Assembly (NCBI RefSeq): GCF_012641515.1
Contig: NZ_JABAHY010000004.1
Span: 21,989 to 85,988 of the forward strand
Length of the DNA stretch: 64,000 bases
Source of the DNA: Nesterenkonia sedimenti
GTDB lineage: Bacteria; Actinomycetota; Actinomycetes; Actinomycetales; Micrococcaceae
Direction of reading: 5' to 3'
Numbering within the stretch: the first letter of the stretch is position 1; the number at the start of each line of letters is the position of its first letter. Shown piece after piece: positions 54,203 to 63,938 of the stretch. Under the pieces are notes generated by a model that saw nothing but the letters and a program-made list of their open reading frames with translations, was not told the origin of the DNA and searched no databases. The translations under genes and the position numbers were made by a program.

Positions 54203-56152
54203 ATGATGTCCGGCGATGAGGTATCAACCGCCCAGCGAGGCCCCGAGGAGGCGGGCCCAGCCTTCAGCCTGATGGAGATCGAACCAGGGACGGCTGTTCT
54301 GTTCGGCGACGAGCCCTGTCCAGGGCTGGATCTCCAGCCCTTCGAATTGTTGGACTCGCGCACCCGTCAGCAGCTGAGCAATATCGGATCGGGGCCGACT
54401 GAGGGCGGGTCAACGATTACTCATCAGTACGTGAGTCTGATTCTGCTTAATGCTGACTATCTGGCCGGGGAAGAGGAACTGGTCATGGGTGGGACTACCA
54501 CGGTGGCTGACAGGTTGAACGAGGCGCGGTTGGCCGTGGATCTGGAAGAGCAGATGTCTAAAGAGGAGATCCTTGCGGGGTATCTCAATATTGTGCTGCT
54601 AGGTCGGCAGAACTATGGGGTTGAAGCTGCTGCCCAGTTCTACTGGGGAATCCCGGCTAGTGAGTTGAACATTCAACAGTCGGCGACCCTTGCGGGGGTG
54701 GTCCAGGCCCCTAATTACTATGATCCGATTGGTAATCCGGAAGTGACAGTTGATCGGCGCAATACCGTGCTGGGGACGATGCTGCGCAACGGGTATATCA
54801 GCGAAGAAGAACACGCTGAGGCCGTTGAAGCTGACCTGGCTGTAGACCCTCAACCGGTACAGTCCGGCTGTATTGCCGCTGAGACTGCCCCGTACTTTTG
54901 TGACTATGTGCAGCGCCTGATCCTGGCCGATGAAACTTTCGGAGAGACCCTAGAGGAGCGTGAAGAGCTGCTGCTCCGTGGCGGCCTACGGATCACGACG
55001 ACATTGGATCCTGATGCGCAGTCACAGGCTCAGCAACAGGTCAACGACACCGTCGAGCCCGGAGACTCCTCGGGCGCGGTGGCGACTTTGACGTCCTTAG
55101 ACCCGGAGACCGGCGACATACTGGCCATGGCCCAGTCCACCCAATACAGCCCCGAAGATGATGAGGCTGCCGGGCTGACCACGATGAATTTCAACGTCGA
55201 TGCCACCTATGGGGAGTCCGGTGGCTTCCCGGTGGGCTCGACCTTGAAGCCATTTGTGGCCGCCGCCTGGTTGGAAGAGGGAGGTTCGATGGATGATGTG
55301 GTTGATGCCAGCACCACCGACTACGACTACGGGGAGCCCTGGGAGGCAAGTTGTATGCCCGGCGGAGAGATCGAACTGCTGCCCGATGGGGACGCTGACG
55401 AGTCCGACAGTTGGTCGACCACCAATTCCATCGGTGGCATGACCCAAGATATGACCTTGGACTACGGCCTCTTCCACTCGGTGAACACTGCCACAGTGGC
55501 CACCGCCAATGACATGGACCTGTGCGCGATCACCACTCTGACCGAGCGGTTGGATATTCGCTCTGCCAGTTCCGGAAACCTGCTGACCCCTGATACCCCA
55601 GCATTCGTACTGGGCGGAATTGAGCTTTCACCGATGACCCTGGCCTCGGCTTACGCGACATTCGCCAACGAGGGTGTGCGCTGCGAGGAACGCGCACTTC
55701 TGGAAATCACCGATGCCCAGGGAAACGAATACCCGGTCCCTGAAACCGACTGCGAGCAGGTCATTGACGCCGATATCGCCGCTGAAGTCAACGACTCGAT
55801 GATCAACATCGCCGAACAAGGTGCAGCCAATGGCAACCCGGCTTTCCCGATGGTGGGCAAGACCGGGACCTCCAATACTGGATCGAACACCTGGTTTGTG
55901 GGTTCCACTGAAGGCATGACCACTGCCGCCCATGTGGGCCGCTGGGAAGACATCGGGTCCCTCTGGGGTTCCACGGTCAACGGGCAGTACTACGAGGAGT
56001 TCTTCGGCTCCACACTGGCTGCTCCCATGTGGAATGACTACATGAACGCAGCCGCCGGTAACTATCCCACTGGTGACTTTCCCGAGGCTGAGGACTCACC
56101 CTTCGATGACCGCCGAAGCTCCCGCTACGGCTCATCAGATGCCACCGGATAG
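54203..56152 (+). CDS. Class A penicillin-binding protein without anchor and with degenerate glycosyltransferase start
   Basis: 649 residues. The second half of GT51 is clear (GGSTITHQYVS, EILAGYLNIVLLG, GVEAAAQFYWG) and the transpeptidase domain is complete: SxxK in GGFPVGSTLKP, SVNT and KTGTSNTG. The N-terminus has no membrane segment and no catalytic EDxxFxxHxG motif, being replaced by an unrelated 50-residue stretch. Stops upstream rule out a longer frame. It may be a truncated, uncatalytic remnant; GAGGGGAAGG precedes ATG 54203, so it could still be translated. It leads an operon with the next two genes. Confidence 0.72.
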   Translation: MMSGDEVSTAQRGPEEAGPAFSLMEIEPGTAVLFGDEPCPGLDLQPFELLDSRTRQQLSNIGSGPTEGGSTITHQYVSLILLNADYLAGEEELVMGGTTTVADRLNEARLAVDLEEQMSKEEILAGYLNIVLLGRQNYGVEAAAQFYWGIPASELNIQQSATLAGVVQAPNYYDPIGNPEVTVDRRNTVLGTMLRNGYISEEEHAEAVEADLAVDPQPVQSGCIAAETAPYFCDYVQRLILADETFGETLEEREELLLRGGLRITTTLDPDAQSQAQQQVNDTVEPGDSSGAVATLTSLDPETGDILAMAQSTQYSPEDDEAAGLTTMNFNVDATYGESGGFPVGSTLKPFVAAAWLEEGGSMDDVVDASTTDYDYGEPWEASCMPGGEIELLPDGDADESDSWSTTNSIGGMTQDMTLDYGLFHSVNTATVATANDMDLCAITTLTERLDIRSASSGNLLTPDTPAFVLGGIELSPMTLASAYATFANEGVRCEERALLEITDAQGNEYPVPETDCEQVIDADIAAEVNDSMINIAEQGAANGNPAFPMVGKTGTSNTGSNTWFVGSTEGMTTAAHVGRWEDIGSLWGSTVNGQYYEEFFGSTLAAPMWNDYMNAAAGNYPTGDFPEAEDSPFDDRRSSRYGSSDATG

Positions 56153-56155
56153 CTG

Positions 56156-57241
56156 ATGCAACCAATGACACCTTCACTAAAGACCACCGCAGAGCAGAAT
56201 TCTGCCGTGCGGCTGACCGGATTAGACGCCGCCCGAGCTCTGGCACTCTTCGGGATGATCATCGTCAACGTCGATGTCACCGCCCACCCGCAGGGCATCG
56301 AAGAATTGGTGGTCCGGCTATTCCATGGCCGAGCATCAATCCTGTTTATTGTGCTGGCCGGTATCGGATTCACGTTCCTGGCCCGCAGCAAGAAGGTCAC
56401 AAGCGGGGGCATCTGGCCAACCGTGACATGGAGATCCGCCCTGCTACTTGCCCTGGGGCTGTCTTTGCAGCTGCTGCCCACAGCAGTCAATGTGATCCTC
56501 GCCCTCTACGCCGGACTCTTCCTGATCGGCGGATTGGTGGTGAGATGGTCCAGCAGGAGTTTGCTGACTGGGGCGGCCATGTTCCTTCTACTGGGCCCCG
56601 TGGTTTACATTCTGCTGAGAAGCAACACTGATCTGCCGACTACGTCCGCGAGTTTTGGACAGAGCCCAATGGAGGCTGCTGCCTCGGTGCTGTTGACCGG
56701 GCCGTATCCGCTGATCGTGTGGGCTGCACCGTTTATGTTCGGCATGTGGATCGGCCGGTTGAAACTGCACTTACCGAGCACAGCGTGGCGGCTGCTCTCC
56801 TGGGGCCTGGTCGCGGCAGGGGCCGGCATCCTGGCTTCTCGGACGCTGATGTGGGGCCTTGGCGAGCCGAACATTACTGAGATCGGATTTGATCACCTTG
56901 TGCTTTCGGCAGGACACTCTGAGATGCCGCTATGGCTCATCTCATCCACTGGCAGTGCGATAGCGGTGATCGGACTGATGCTGATCATCACCCCCAGACT
57001 CGGAGCATTTGCACATCCTCTGGTCATCACCGGCCAGTTGGCCCTGACCTGCTACGCATTACATTTGGTGGCGATCGCGGTGATCGTGCGCCCTGAAAGC
57101 CCAGACCCGAACCCTTCGATCCTGATCAGCCTGCTCATCATTATCGGACTCATCCTCCTCAGCCTCACCTGGGGAGCTCTCAAACTACGCGGCCCCTTGG
57201 AAACTTTGCTCAGGATCCCCTCGATATTCACTAGGAGATAG
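56156..57241 (+). CDS. DUF418/heparan N-acetyltransferase-like membrane protein
   Basis: A 361-residue membrane protein with about ten segments. It begins LTGLDAARALALFGMIIVNV, the signature of the DUF418/DUF1624 group, and shows GRASILFIVLAGIGFTFLAR. Members may acylate cell-envelope sugars, but the function here is unknown. Three bases separate it from the PBP gene and two from the next gene. Confidence 0.8.
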   Translation: MQPMTPSLKTTAEQNSAVRLTGLDAARALALFGMIIVNVDVTAHPQGIEELVVRLFHGRASILFIVLAGIGFTFLARSKKVTSGGIWPTVTWRSALLLALGLSLQLLPTAVNVILALYAGLFLIGGLVVRWSSRSLLTGAAMFLLLGPVVYILLRSNTDLPTTSASFGQSPMEAAASVLLTGPYPLIVWAAPFMFGMWIGRLKLHLPSTAWRLLSWGLVAAGAGILASRTLMWGLGEPNITEIGFDHLVLSAGHSEMPLWLISSTGSAIAVIGLMLIITPRLGAFAHPLVITGQLALTCYALHLVAIAVIVRPESPDPNPSILISLLIIIGLILLSLTWGALKLRGPLETLLRIPSIFTRR

Positions 57242-57243
57242 CC

Positions 57244-58932
57244 ATGCACAGCAAAACACACCGACACCCATTCACGACAAGCGCTGCGATGTTGATCACC
57301 TCCGGAATTGTGGTAACCGCCTGCAGCACCGAGGAACCGACCCCGGAAGAACCCGCACCCACCTCAGCAGAGCCCTCCGCGACCGCAGCGGCCCCTGAAG
57401 ACGAGGACCAAGAAGAGGTCGAAGAAGCCGCAGCAGTATTGGACCAGCAGGGCATCAGTGCGGGAAACCAGGAGGCGGTCGACGCCGCTGAAGAAATCTT
57501 TGCTCAAGGCGGCAACGCAGTTGACGCTGCTATTGCGGCAGCGTTCGCCGTCTCAGTGGCTGAACCGCTGTCCTCGGGAGTTGGCGGTGGCGGTTCGGTC
57601 ATCATCGCTGAACCAGGACAGGAACCGGTATTCATTGACTACCGAGAGGTCGTCAACAGCTCAGGCGACATCCCCTCCAATCAGATCGGTGTCCCAGGTT
57701 TTGTCGCCGGAATGGGGCAACTACACGCTGACTACGGACAGCTGGAGTGGGCTGAACTGCTCGCCCCAGCCATCGGATTAGGAGAAGATGGGGTAGATGT
57801 CGCCCCCTATCTGGCCGAACGTATCGCCACCGGCAACGGTCCAGAGTATCTGGCCGGCAACGAGACCTTTAACCCCGGGGGAACACCCTTAAACGCCGGA
57901 GAAACCCTAGTCCAGCCGGAGCTGGCCCACACTCTGCAACAACTCGCCGATCAAGGATGGCAAGAGCTCTACACCGGAGACCTCGCCGAGTCATTGGCGG
58001 ATCAGATCGACGGGGTCGACTCCCAGAGCCTGGAGAACTACGAGGTCGTCACCGATGTCCCAGTGCGCGGTGACCTCGGTGACTACCAAGTCGTTTCCGC
58101 AGCGCCAGCCCTGCCTGGGGCAGCCCTGATTCAGCTACTGCAGATCGCTGAAGCCGAAGGCATTGCGGAGATGCCAGCCGAGAGTCCGGAGTACGTCGAT
58201 GCGCTCTCCCGGGCCTGGAACATCGCCGAAGACACCATCCAAACCCAACTCGGTGACCCTGCTTTCGTGGATGTGCCCGTCGAAGAGATTACTGATTCCG
58301 GGGTCAACGCCGAGATACAAGCCACCGGAGAAGACCAAGCGCCCCAGGCCGCCCCCGCCGCGCCAGAAGATTCCGCCGATCCGAACACCACACACATCTC
58401 CGTCGTCGACGAAGACGGGATCACAGTCTCGATGACCAATACGCTCACCGATTTCTGGGGGTCTGGAGAATTCGTCGATGGCTATTTCATGAATAACGCA
58501 CTTTCACGCTTCGACACCGTGAACTCGGCCGCGAACCAGCCAGAACCAGGACGACGCAGTGTGACCTGGTCCAACCCGACCATGGTCTTCGATGATCAAG
58601 ACCGGCCCGTGATGGCTATCGGAAGTCCCGGAGGCATCCAGCTGATCAACGCCCTGGCCACCGTCATCACACAATGGACACTGCACGAGGCTGACCTCCA
58701 AGAAGCGGTCAACACCACCCGATACCGCTCCGACGGGACCCTGCTCTACGCCGAAGAAGGCCAACTCTCCGACATCCAGGACGAACTGAACAGCCTCGGC
58801 TGGCAGATCGAAGACTGGCCCTCAACCAGCTTCGGCTCGGTCCAAGCACTGACCATCGACTACGAAAACGGCACCATCACAGGAGCAGACGACCCCCGCC
58901 GCGCCGGCACCCACACCGTCATCGACCACTAA
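57244..58932 (+). CDS. ggt: Gamma-glutamyltranspeptidase lipoprotein
   Basis: A 562-residue Ntn-hydrolase that cleaves gamma-glutamyl bonds, for example in glutathione. It has an N-terminal signal ending in the lipobox VVTAC (Cys about residue 28) and an acidic linker, then GNAVDAAIAAAFA, GGGGSVIIAE, a DYREVV segment and the autocatalytic Thr in TTHISVVDEDG. GSPGGIQLIN is the small-subunit motif. The lipobox points to anchoring on the outer face of the membrane. Confidence 0.88.
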   Translation: MHSKTHRHPFTTSAAMLITSGIVVTACSTEEPTPEEPAPTSAEPSATAAAPEDEDQEEVEEAAAVLDQQGISAGNQEAVDAAEEIFAQGGNAVDAAIAAAFAVSVAEPLSSGVGGGGSVIIAEPGQEPVFIDYREVVNSSGDIPSNQIGVPGFVAGMGQLHADYGQLEWAELLAPAIGLGEDGVDVAPYLAERIATGNGPEYLAGNETFNPGGTPLNAGETLVQPELAHTLQQLADQGWQELYTGDLAESLADQIDGVDSQSLENYEVVTDVPVRGDLGDYQVVSAAPALPGAALIQLLQIAEAEGIAEMPAESPEYVDALSRAWNIAEDTIQTQLGDPAFVDVPVEEITDSGVNAEIQATGEDQAPQAAPAAPEDSADPNTTHISVVDEDGITVSMTNTLTDFWGSGEFVDGYFMNNALSRFDTVNSAANQPEPGRRSVTWSNPTMVFDDQDRPVMAIGSPGGIQLINALATVITQWTLHEADLQEAVNTTRYRSDGTLLYAEEGQLSDIQDELNSLGWQIEDWPSTSFGSVQALTIDYENGTITGADDPRRAGTHTVIDH

Positions 58933-59054
58933 CTGACGCACCTCTAGCTTGGTAGCCGTTGTCTTCAGTACCGTCGGAGCAGCAATGAACTGAGCAGTGT
59001 CTAGGCTATCGCTCAGCACCATTCTCTTGCTCGACAACGGACTTACCCATCTGG
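58933..59054. other. Gap with no gene after ggt
   Basis: I see no gene, RNA or clear repeat here. It is the left border of the block that looks foreign; the exact junction cannot be placed. Confidence 0.4.
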
Positions 59055-59363
59055 TCAACCAACATCATCACACCCTGGGGTATATAGTGTGCGGCCACTT
59101 GCGGGGGGCTGATGCAGGGATAGGGCGGCCACCTCGGCGGGTCGGTCTCCTGGAATCGAGACTCCGCCTGAATCGACCCTCAGCTGCCTGCTCCCGTCCC
59201 CACTGCGAAAGCCGGCCGGGCAACCGGCCAGAGCCGCGGCCGCGGAGGCGAGGGCATGAGAATTGACCTCGCCGGCCATGAGTTCGTCGAAGCAGGCGAT
59301 GACGCGCAGACCCAGGCTCGCCTCGGGATCGAGCTTGGCAATCCTGCCGAGCAGCTCCTGCAC
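59055..59363 (-). pseudogene. PucR/CdaR-type regulator, N-terminal remnant
   Basis: From ATG 59363 the ORF reads MQELLGRIAKLDPEASLGLRV and CFDELMAGE, which resembles the N-terminal part of PucR/CdaR activators. It ends after about 100 residues, the last 40 probably read from flanking DNA. The helix-turn-helix and most of the protein are missing, so it is a broken end of the foreign block. Similarity is by eye only. Confidence 0.5.
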
Positions 59364-59448
59364 GTCACCACCTCCTCGTTCGTCCGTCGGTCGACGATTG
59401 GCAGTCCACGACTGTCGCCCGACGGTCGCGATTCGCCTCGGTCGCGAA

Positions 59449-60630
59449 TCAGCCTTTCAGAGCATCGTAGACTGCCGTCTCCATCTCGAGGTACCCACCG
59501 ACGGATTCGGGGTCGGCGAAGGGGAAGATCTGTGTGGCCCAGTACCCGCCGATCTTGTTCTGTCGGTCGAACCAGTAGTAGAGGTTGGCAAGACCCGCCC
59601 ATGCGGCGGCGCCGGCCGGGCGTCCGGTCGGGGCGTCCTCCTCGTTGATCATGAACGTGTATCCCCAGGTCTTCGGCATGCCGGGGAAGAACTCAGCATC
59701 GTTGGACAAGCTCGGGATGACTCCGGGCAGCAGTTTCACCCGAAGATCGCCGAGGTGGTTCTGCGTGGCCATGTCCACCGTTTCGGGGCGGAGGACGACG
59801 GTTCCGTCGTCGGCTGCTCCGTCGTTGAGCCACATCCTGATGAACTTCAGGTAGTCATCGACGGTCGAGAAGAGTCCGTGGCCGCCCATCTCCACCTCCG
59901 GTTCGGGCAGCATGAAGTCGGTCGCCGCGAGTTCGCCGTCGGTGCGCTGGTGCATCGTGGCCTGCCGCTCCTGCATCGACGCGGTCGGACGGAAGGTGCT
60001 GTCGTCCATGCCCAGCGGTTCGAGGACTCTGGTGCGCATCGCCTCACCCAGAGTCTTTCCGGTGATGCCTTCGATGACCTGGCCGACCCAATCTATGTTC
60101 GACCCGTACTCCCACTGGGTGCCGGGATCGAACAGCAGCGGAGTCTCCAACGCCTTCCTGGTGGCGGTGACGATGCTCGGCTGGCCGTGTTCGCGGGCGA
60201 GCCGTTCGTACTTCTCGTTGAAGAAGTCATAGCCGAAGCCGGCGGTGTGCAGCAGCAGCTGTTTGGTGGTCGGGTCGCTGGAGGGTGCCCGGAGGATCGG
60301 TTCTCCACCGCCGTCGAAGCCGTCGATGACCTGCACGTCGGCCAGTCCTGGGGCATAGTCCTTCGCCGGGGCGTCGAGGTCGAGCTCTCCCGACTCCACC
60401 AGCTGCAGTGCCACGGTGCCGGTCAGGGCCTTCGTCGTGGAGAAGATCATGAACACGGAGTCCGTGGTCATCGGCTGTGGATCGTCGAGGGAGCGAACTC
60501 CTGCAGCAGTGAGACTGATGGTCTCCTTGTCGGTGGTCACTCCGGCGACGACGCCGGGGACGCCGCCGCTGTCGACCGTCTTCGTGGCCACGCGGACAAC
60601 TGCGTCATTGACAGCTGTGTTCTCAGACAT
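59449..60630 (-). CDS. Beta-lactamase family serine hydrolase (EstB type)
   Basis: A 393-residue cytoplasmic class C beta-lactamase-fold hydrolase. The SxxK motif is STTK in [12 protein letters not shown], and WEYGSNIDW gives the YxN motif. There is no signal peptide, so esterase activity is more likely than antibiotic hydrolysis. It follows the esterase gene at 60641 by ten bases and so shares its transcript. Codon choice differs from its neighbours to the left. Confidence 0.88.
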   Translation of the reverse strand: MSENTAVNDAVVRVATKTVDSGGVPGVVAGVTTDKETISLTAAGVRSLDDPQPMTTDSVFMIFSTTKALTGTVALQLVESGELDLDAPAKDYAPGLADVQVIDGFDGGGEPILRAPSSDPTTKQLLLHTAGFGYDFFNEKYERLAREHGQPSIVTATRKALETPLLFDPGTQWEYGSNIDWVGQVIEGITGKTLGEAMRTRVLEPLGMDDSTFRPTASMQERQATMHQRTDGELAATDFMLPEPEVEMGGHGLFSTVDDYLKFIRMWLNDGAADDGTVVLRPETVDMATQNHLGDLRVKLLPGVIPSLSNDAEFFPGMPKTWGYTFMINEEDAPTGRPAGAAAWAGLANLYYWFDRQNKIGGYWATQIFPFADPESVGGYLEMETAVYDALKG

Positions 60631-60640
60631 GATGTTCCTT

Positions 60641-61600
60641 TCAGTCGGCCAGGAGCTTCTCGATCCAGGCCATTCGGGTGCTGATCATTCCTTGCGCAAG
60701 GTGTGTATGGGCGGCGAAGATGTCGAAGGCGTGGAAGCCTCCGGGCCACACGTGCAGCTCCGCTTCGCTGCCGTCGTTCCAGAGGGCCGAGGCGTAGGCG
60801 ACGGCTTCGTCCCGGAAGATCTCTGCCGAGCCCACGTCGATGTAGGCGGGCGGCAGATCGGTGAGGTCGTTGGCACGCGATGGTGCGATGTAGGGCGAGA
60901 CCGCCTCGGTGCGGTAGTCACCGCCGAGCATCGCCTGCCATCCGGTTTCGTTGCTCACCCGATCCCAGACGCCGATGCCGTCGAACTGAAGGGTCGACGG
61001 TGTGATGCCTCGGTCGTCGAGCATCGGGTAGATGAGCAGTTGGCCCTTGAGCTGCGGTCCGTGCCGGTCGCGGGCCGCCAGCGCCATCCCGGCGGCCAGT
61101 CCCCCTCCGGAGCTGGCTCCGGCGACGATGAGTCGGGCGGGGTCGACGCCGAGGGTGTCCGCGTTCTCTGCCGTCCACAGGAGCGCGGCGTACATGTCCT
61201 CACGCGCATACGGGTCTTGGAACTCGGGTGCCAGGCGGTATTCGGGGCAGATGAGGATCGCACCGATTCTCTCGACCCAGTCGAGGTTGAGGCCGAGCGC
61301 GCTGAAGCGATCGCCGAACATCAATCCGCCGGAGTGGGCGTAGACGATCGTCGGTCGTCGTCCGGTGTCCCCGGATCGTCTGAAGACGGAGACGGTGATG
61401 TCCTCGCCGAGGTGACCCGGCACCTGATATTCGGAATGTTCGACCCGACGGCCGCTAAGAGTCTCCGCGAGCGGCTCCGAGGCGTACGAGACTCGCATGA
61501 AGTCGATGAGCGAAGGAGTGATGGTCGGCGGAAAGACTCCGCCGATGACGGACAGATTCGCGGCGAGCTCCGCGTCGAATCGTGACCGTCGTTGTGTCAT
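60641..61600 (-). CDS. HSL-family alpha/beta hydrolase (LipN-like)
   Basis: A 319-residue esterase of the hormone-sensitive-lipase group. The oxyanion motif is HSGGLMFGD in place of the usual HGGG, the nucleophile lies in [26 protein letters not shown] carries the Asp and PGGFHAFD the His. There is no signal peptide. It starts the two-gene unit with the EstB-type hydrolase. The substrate may be an ester of a carbon source; not known. Confidence 0.88.
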   Translation of the reverse strand: MTQRRSRFDAELAANLSVIGGVFPPTITPSLIDFMRVSYASEPLAETLSGRRVEHSEYQVPGHLGEDITVSVFRRSGDTGRRPTIVYAHSGGLMFGDRFSALGLNLDWVERIGAILICPEYRLAPEFQDPYAREDMYAALLWTAENADTLGVDPARLIVAGASSGGGLAAGMALAARDRHGPQLKGQLLIYPMLDDRGITPSTLQFDGIGVWDRVSNETGWQAMLGGDYRTEAVSPYIAPSRANDLTDLPPAYIDVGSAEIFRDEAVAYASALWNDGSEAELHVWPGGFHAFDIFAAHTHLAQGMISTRMAWIEKLLAD

Positions 61601-61694
61601 GTCACCAAGTATGCCAACCTGTCGCCGAGCGCACTACCGCCAAGCCTTCGCGGTTTCGCCGCGTGGGCCCGACAGTTGTCGGGTGCGCCTCACT

Positions 61695-61907
61695 TCACCC
61701 GATGAACCCCATCACCGACTCTTTGACCTGGAGGATCGCCAAGAATCCGAAGAGTGCCAGGCACACGGTGAGCAGCAGATTCGACCACCACGTGTTGCGC
61801 AGACCGGTCGGCACGGATCCGCGGTTGAGGATGACGAGCAGGGCGAGCGCGAGCACCGGCAGGATGAAGGCACTGATCGCAACGTAGACAAGAAGGGACT
61901 GCCGCAC
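61695..61907 (-). pseudogene. Membrane transporter C-terminal remnant
   Basis: Seventy residues with two membrane segments (VAISAFILPVLALALLVIL and NLLLTVCLALFGFLAIL), cut at the 5' side by the IS3-family element. It resembles the end of Nramp-type metal-ion transporters, a weak guess. The ATG at 61907 is at the IS junction and is accidental. Confidence 0.5.
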
Positions 61908-62440
61908 CGATAGGTGACAGTTAAAGTCACGCCGCGAGAGCGACGCCAGTCTTCATGATTGCTTCGTACTCCACTGGGGTCAATCCCGACAGTCGCTTCT
62001 GCCGCCGGCGGCGGTGATAGGTCCGCTCGATCCAGGTTACGATCGCGATCCGCAGCTGATCCCGGGTCTGCCAGGACCGTCGATCCATGACGTTTTTCTG
62101 AAGCAGCGAGAAGAAGCTCTCCATCGCCGCATTGTCCCCCGCGGCGCCGACTCTGCCCATCGATCCGACCAGGTCATGCCGGTTCAGAGCACGCACCAGT
62201 TTCCGGGCTCGAAACTGCGATCCGCGATCGGTGTGGAACACGCACCCGGGCACATCACCGCGCCGGGTTACGGCGTTGTTGACTGCGTCCACAGCCAGAC
62301 GGGCCTTCATCCGGTCACTGATCGAGTAGCCCACGATCCGGTTGGAGAAGACGTCCTTGACCGCGCACAGATACAGCTTGCCCTCAGCGGTGCGGTGCTC
62401 GGTGTAGGGGTCGGCCAGCAGCGCCCTGTCAGCCTTTGGG
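61908..62440 (-). mobile_element. IS3-family insertion sequence, split by a group II intron
   Basis: The 3' part of the transposase gene (stop at 61927) reads LADPYTEHRTAEGKLYLCAVKDVFSNRIVGYS, then HTDRGSQFRARK, AGDNAAMESFFSLLQKNV and RTYHRRRRQKRLSGLTPVEYE, the rve core of IS3-type OrfB with DDE residues. The 5' part is missing here because the group II intron is inserted at about 62420-62450. The IS right end lies near 61910. The transposase is inactive as it stands unless the intron splices out. Confidence 0.82.
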
Positions 62441-62467
62441 TTGGTGGGTTTCTGCTGGGCGCCCTCC

Positions 62468-62501
62468 GAACCGGACGTGCCCATTCCTGAGCATCCGGCT
62501 C
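62468..62501 (-). ncRNA. Group II intron domain V
   Basis: On the minus strand the 34-base hairpin begins GAGCCGGATG and ends CACGTCCGGTTC, with the stem GAGCCGGA / TCCGGTTC and a central bulge, the size and layout of a domain V catalytic stem-loop. It lies ten bases after the maturase stop. Confidence 0.85.
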
Positions 62502-62510
62502 TCCATGTGA

Positions 62511-63938
62511 TCATGCCAAGGCACTCGTCCATGGTGTCAGGATACGAGTTCCGCGATACCGATAGCGGGCCACGGTGACCTGCTGGCATCGGAAGAACTC
62601 AACTCCTTGGTCGCGGATCTGCCAACCCGGCAGATGGCGACGCACCAGGGTGCGCATTCGCAGTTTCGGGTGTCGTTTCTTCAGCCAGCCAACGATCCGC
62701 CAGAAGGCGAAGTGGTCGAGGTAGCTGAAGAGGTGTTTCACGACTCCGTGCTGAAAGTATGTGCACCAGCCCCGCAGCGCCGGATTGAGCCGGCGTAGCA
62801 GGTCAGCGAGTGTTCGATGGGATGCCCGAGGGGTCAGCGTCCGCACCTTATCCTTGATAGAAGCTATCGACTTCCGTGACGGATAGGTATAGATCGCTCT
62901 CTTCCCGCCATGACCTCTGATCCGGCGGCGCTGGATGCGCCACCCGAGGAAGTCGAACCCGGTGTCCATGTGGGTAATCATCGTCTTCTCGACCGACAGG
63001 CGCAGACCCATCGGCGCGAGCACATTAGCGACTTCGTCCCAGAGCGTGTCGGCATCGGCGCGAGTCCCGCGGACGAGGACGACGAAGTCGTCCGCGTAGC
63101 GGACCAGTTTCATCGTCGCGCCCCCGGCGCGTTGATGCTTCGTGCGCGACCATTGCGGCCCGAGCGCGTCCCACTTGTGTTGGAAATGCTCGTCCACCAC
63201 GGACAGGGCGATGTTCGCCAGCAGCGGCGAGAGGATCCCGCCTTGCGGGGTGCCGGTGTAGGTGTTCCTGTTCACGCCGTCCTCGCTGAGGACCCCCGCT
63301 CTCAGGAACCCGCGGATCAGTCGCAGCACACGCTTGTCGGTGATGCGACCGCGGACGCGCTGCATGAGCGCGCCGTGATCGATCTCGTCGAAGCACGCGG
63401 TGATGTCCGCTTCGAACACCTGCACGTAACCACCTGAGGCGTAGTAGTGGACCTCCGCGATCGCGTCCTGCGCCCGTCTGCGCGGCCGGAACCCATACGA
63501 GGACGGCACGAAGTCCGCCTCGAAAATCGGTTCCAGCACCAGCTTCAGGGAAGCTTGAACGATCCGGTCCATCATCGTCGGAATCCCCAACGACCGGACT
63601 TTGCCATTCGCTTTCGGGATCGACTTCTGACGCACTCGCTCCGGGACGAACTCACCTGCCTTCACGCTCTCGCGTAGCTCAGCGAGCATCCCGTGCACCT
63701 TCTGCGGCATCACGGATCGCGGTGCGATCCCATCGACTCCGGCGGTGCGGCCTCCCTTGTTGCCCTGCACCCGGGTCCACGCCGCAACGAGGAACCCGGG
63801 GTCATAGACCAGGTTGAACACATCATCGAAACGACGACCAGGATCGGTCATCGCCCATTGGTGCAGTTTCGTCTGCATCCTCAGTACTGGCGACCACGCC
63901 TGTGTTGAGTCGGCTGGCCACGAAACATCCGCATTCAC
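62511..63938 (-). CDS. ltrA: Group II intron reverse transcriptase/maturase
   Basis: A 475-residue intron-encoded protein that helps splicing and copies the intron into new sites. RT motifs are visible: TAGVDGI, KSIPKANGKVRSLGIPT, SYGFRPRRRAQDAI, TGTPQGGILSPLLANI and the active-site YADDFVV, then the maturase/X domain GWCTYFQHGVVKHLF. No HNH endonuclease domain is present. It starts at GTG 63938 or at ATG 63878. The frame is intact, so the element may be active. Confidence 0.95.
   Translation of the reverse strand: MNADVSWPADSTQAWSPVLRMQTKLHQWAMTDPGRRFDDVFNLVYDPGFLVAAWTRVQGNKGGRTAGVDGIAPRSVMPQKVHGMLAELRESVKAGEFVPERVRQKSIPKANGKVRSLGIPTMMDRIVQASLKLVLEPIFEADFVPSSYGFRPRRRAQDAIAEVHYYASGGYVQVFEADITACFDEIDHGALMQRVRGRITDKRVLRLIRGFLRAGVLSEDGVNRNTYTGTPQGGILSPLLANIALSVVDEHFQHKWDALGPQWSRTKHQRAGGATMKLVRYADDFVVLVRGTRADADTLWDEVANVLAPMGLRLSVEKTMITHMDTGFDFLGWRIQRRRIRGHGGKRAIYTYPSRKSIASIKDKVRTLTPRASHRTLADLLRRLNPALRGWCTYFQHGVVKHLFSYLDHFAFWRIVGWLKKRHPKLRMRTLVRRHLPGWQIRDQGVEFFRCQQVTVARYRYRGTRILTPWTSALA

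Noticed and set aside
59449-60630. Antibiotic-resistance beta-lactamase
   Set aside because: It lacks a signal peptide and resembles cytoplasmic EstB-type esterases; a resistance role is not supported.
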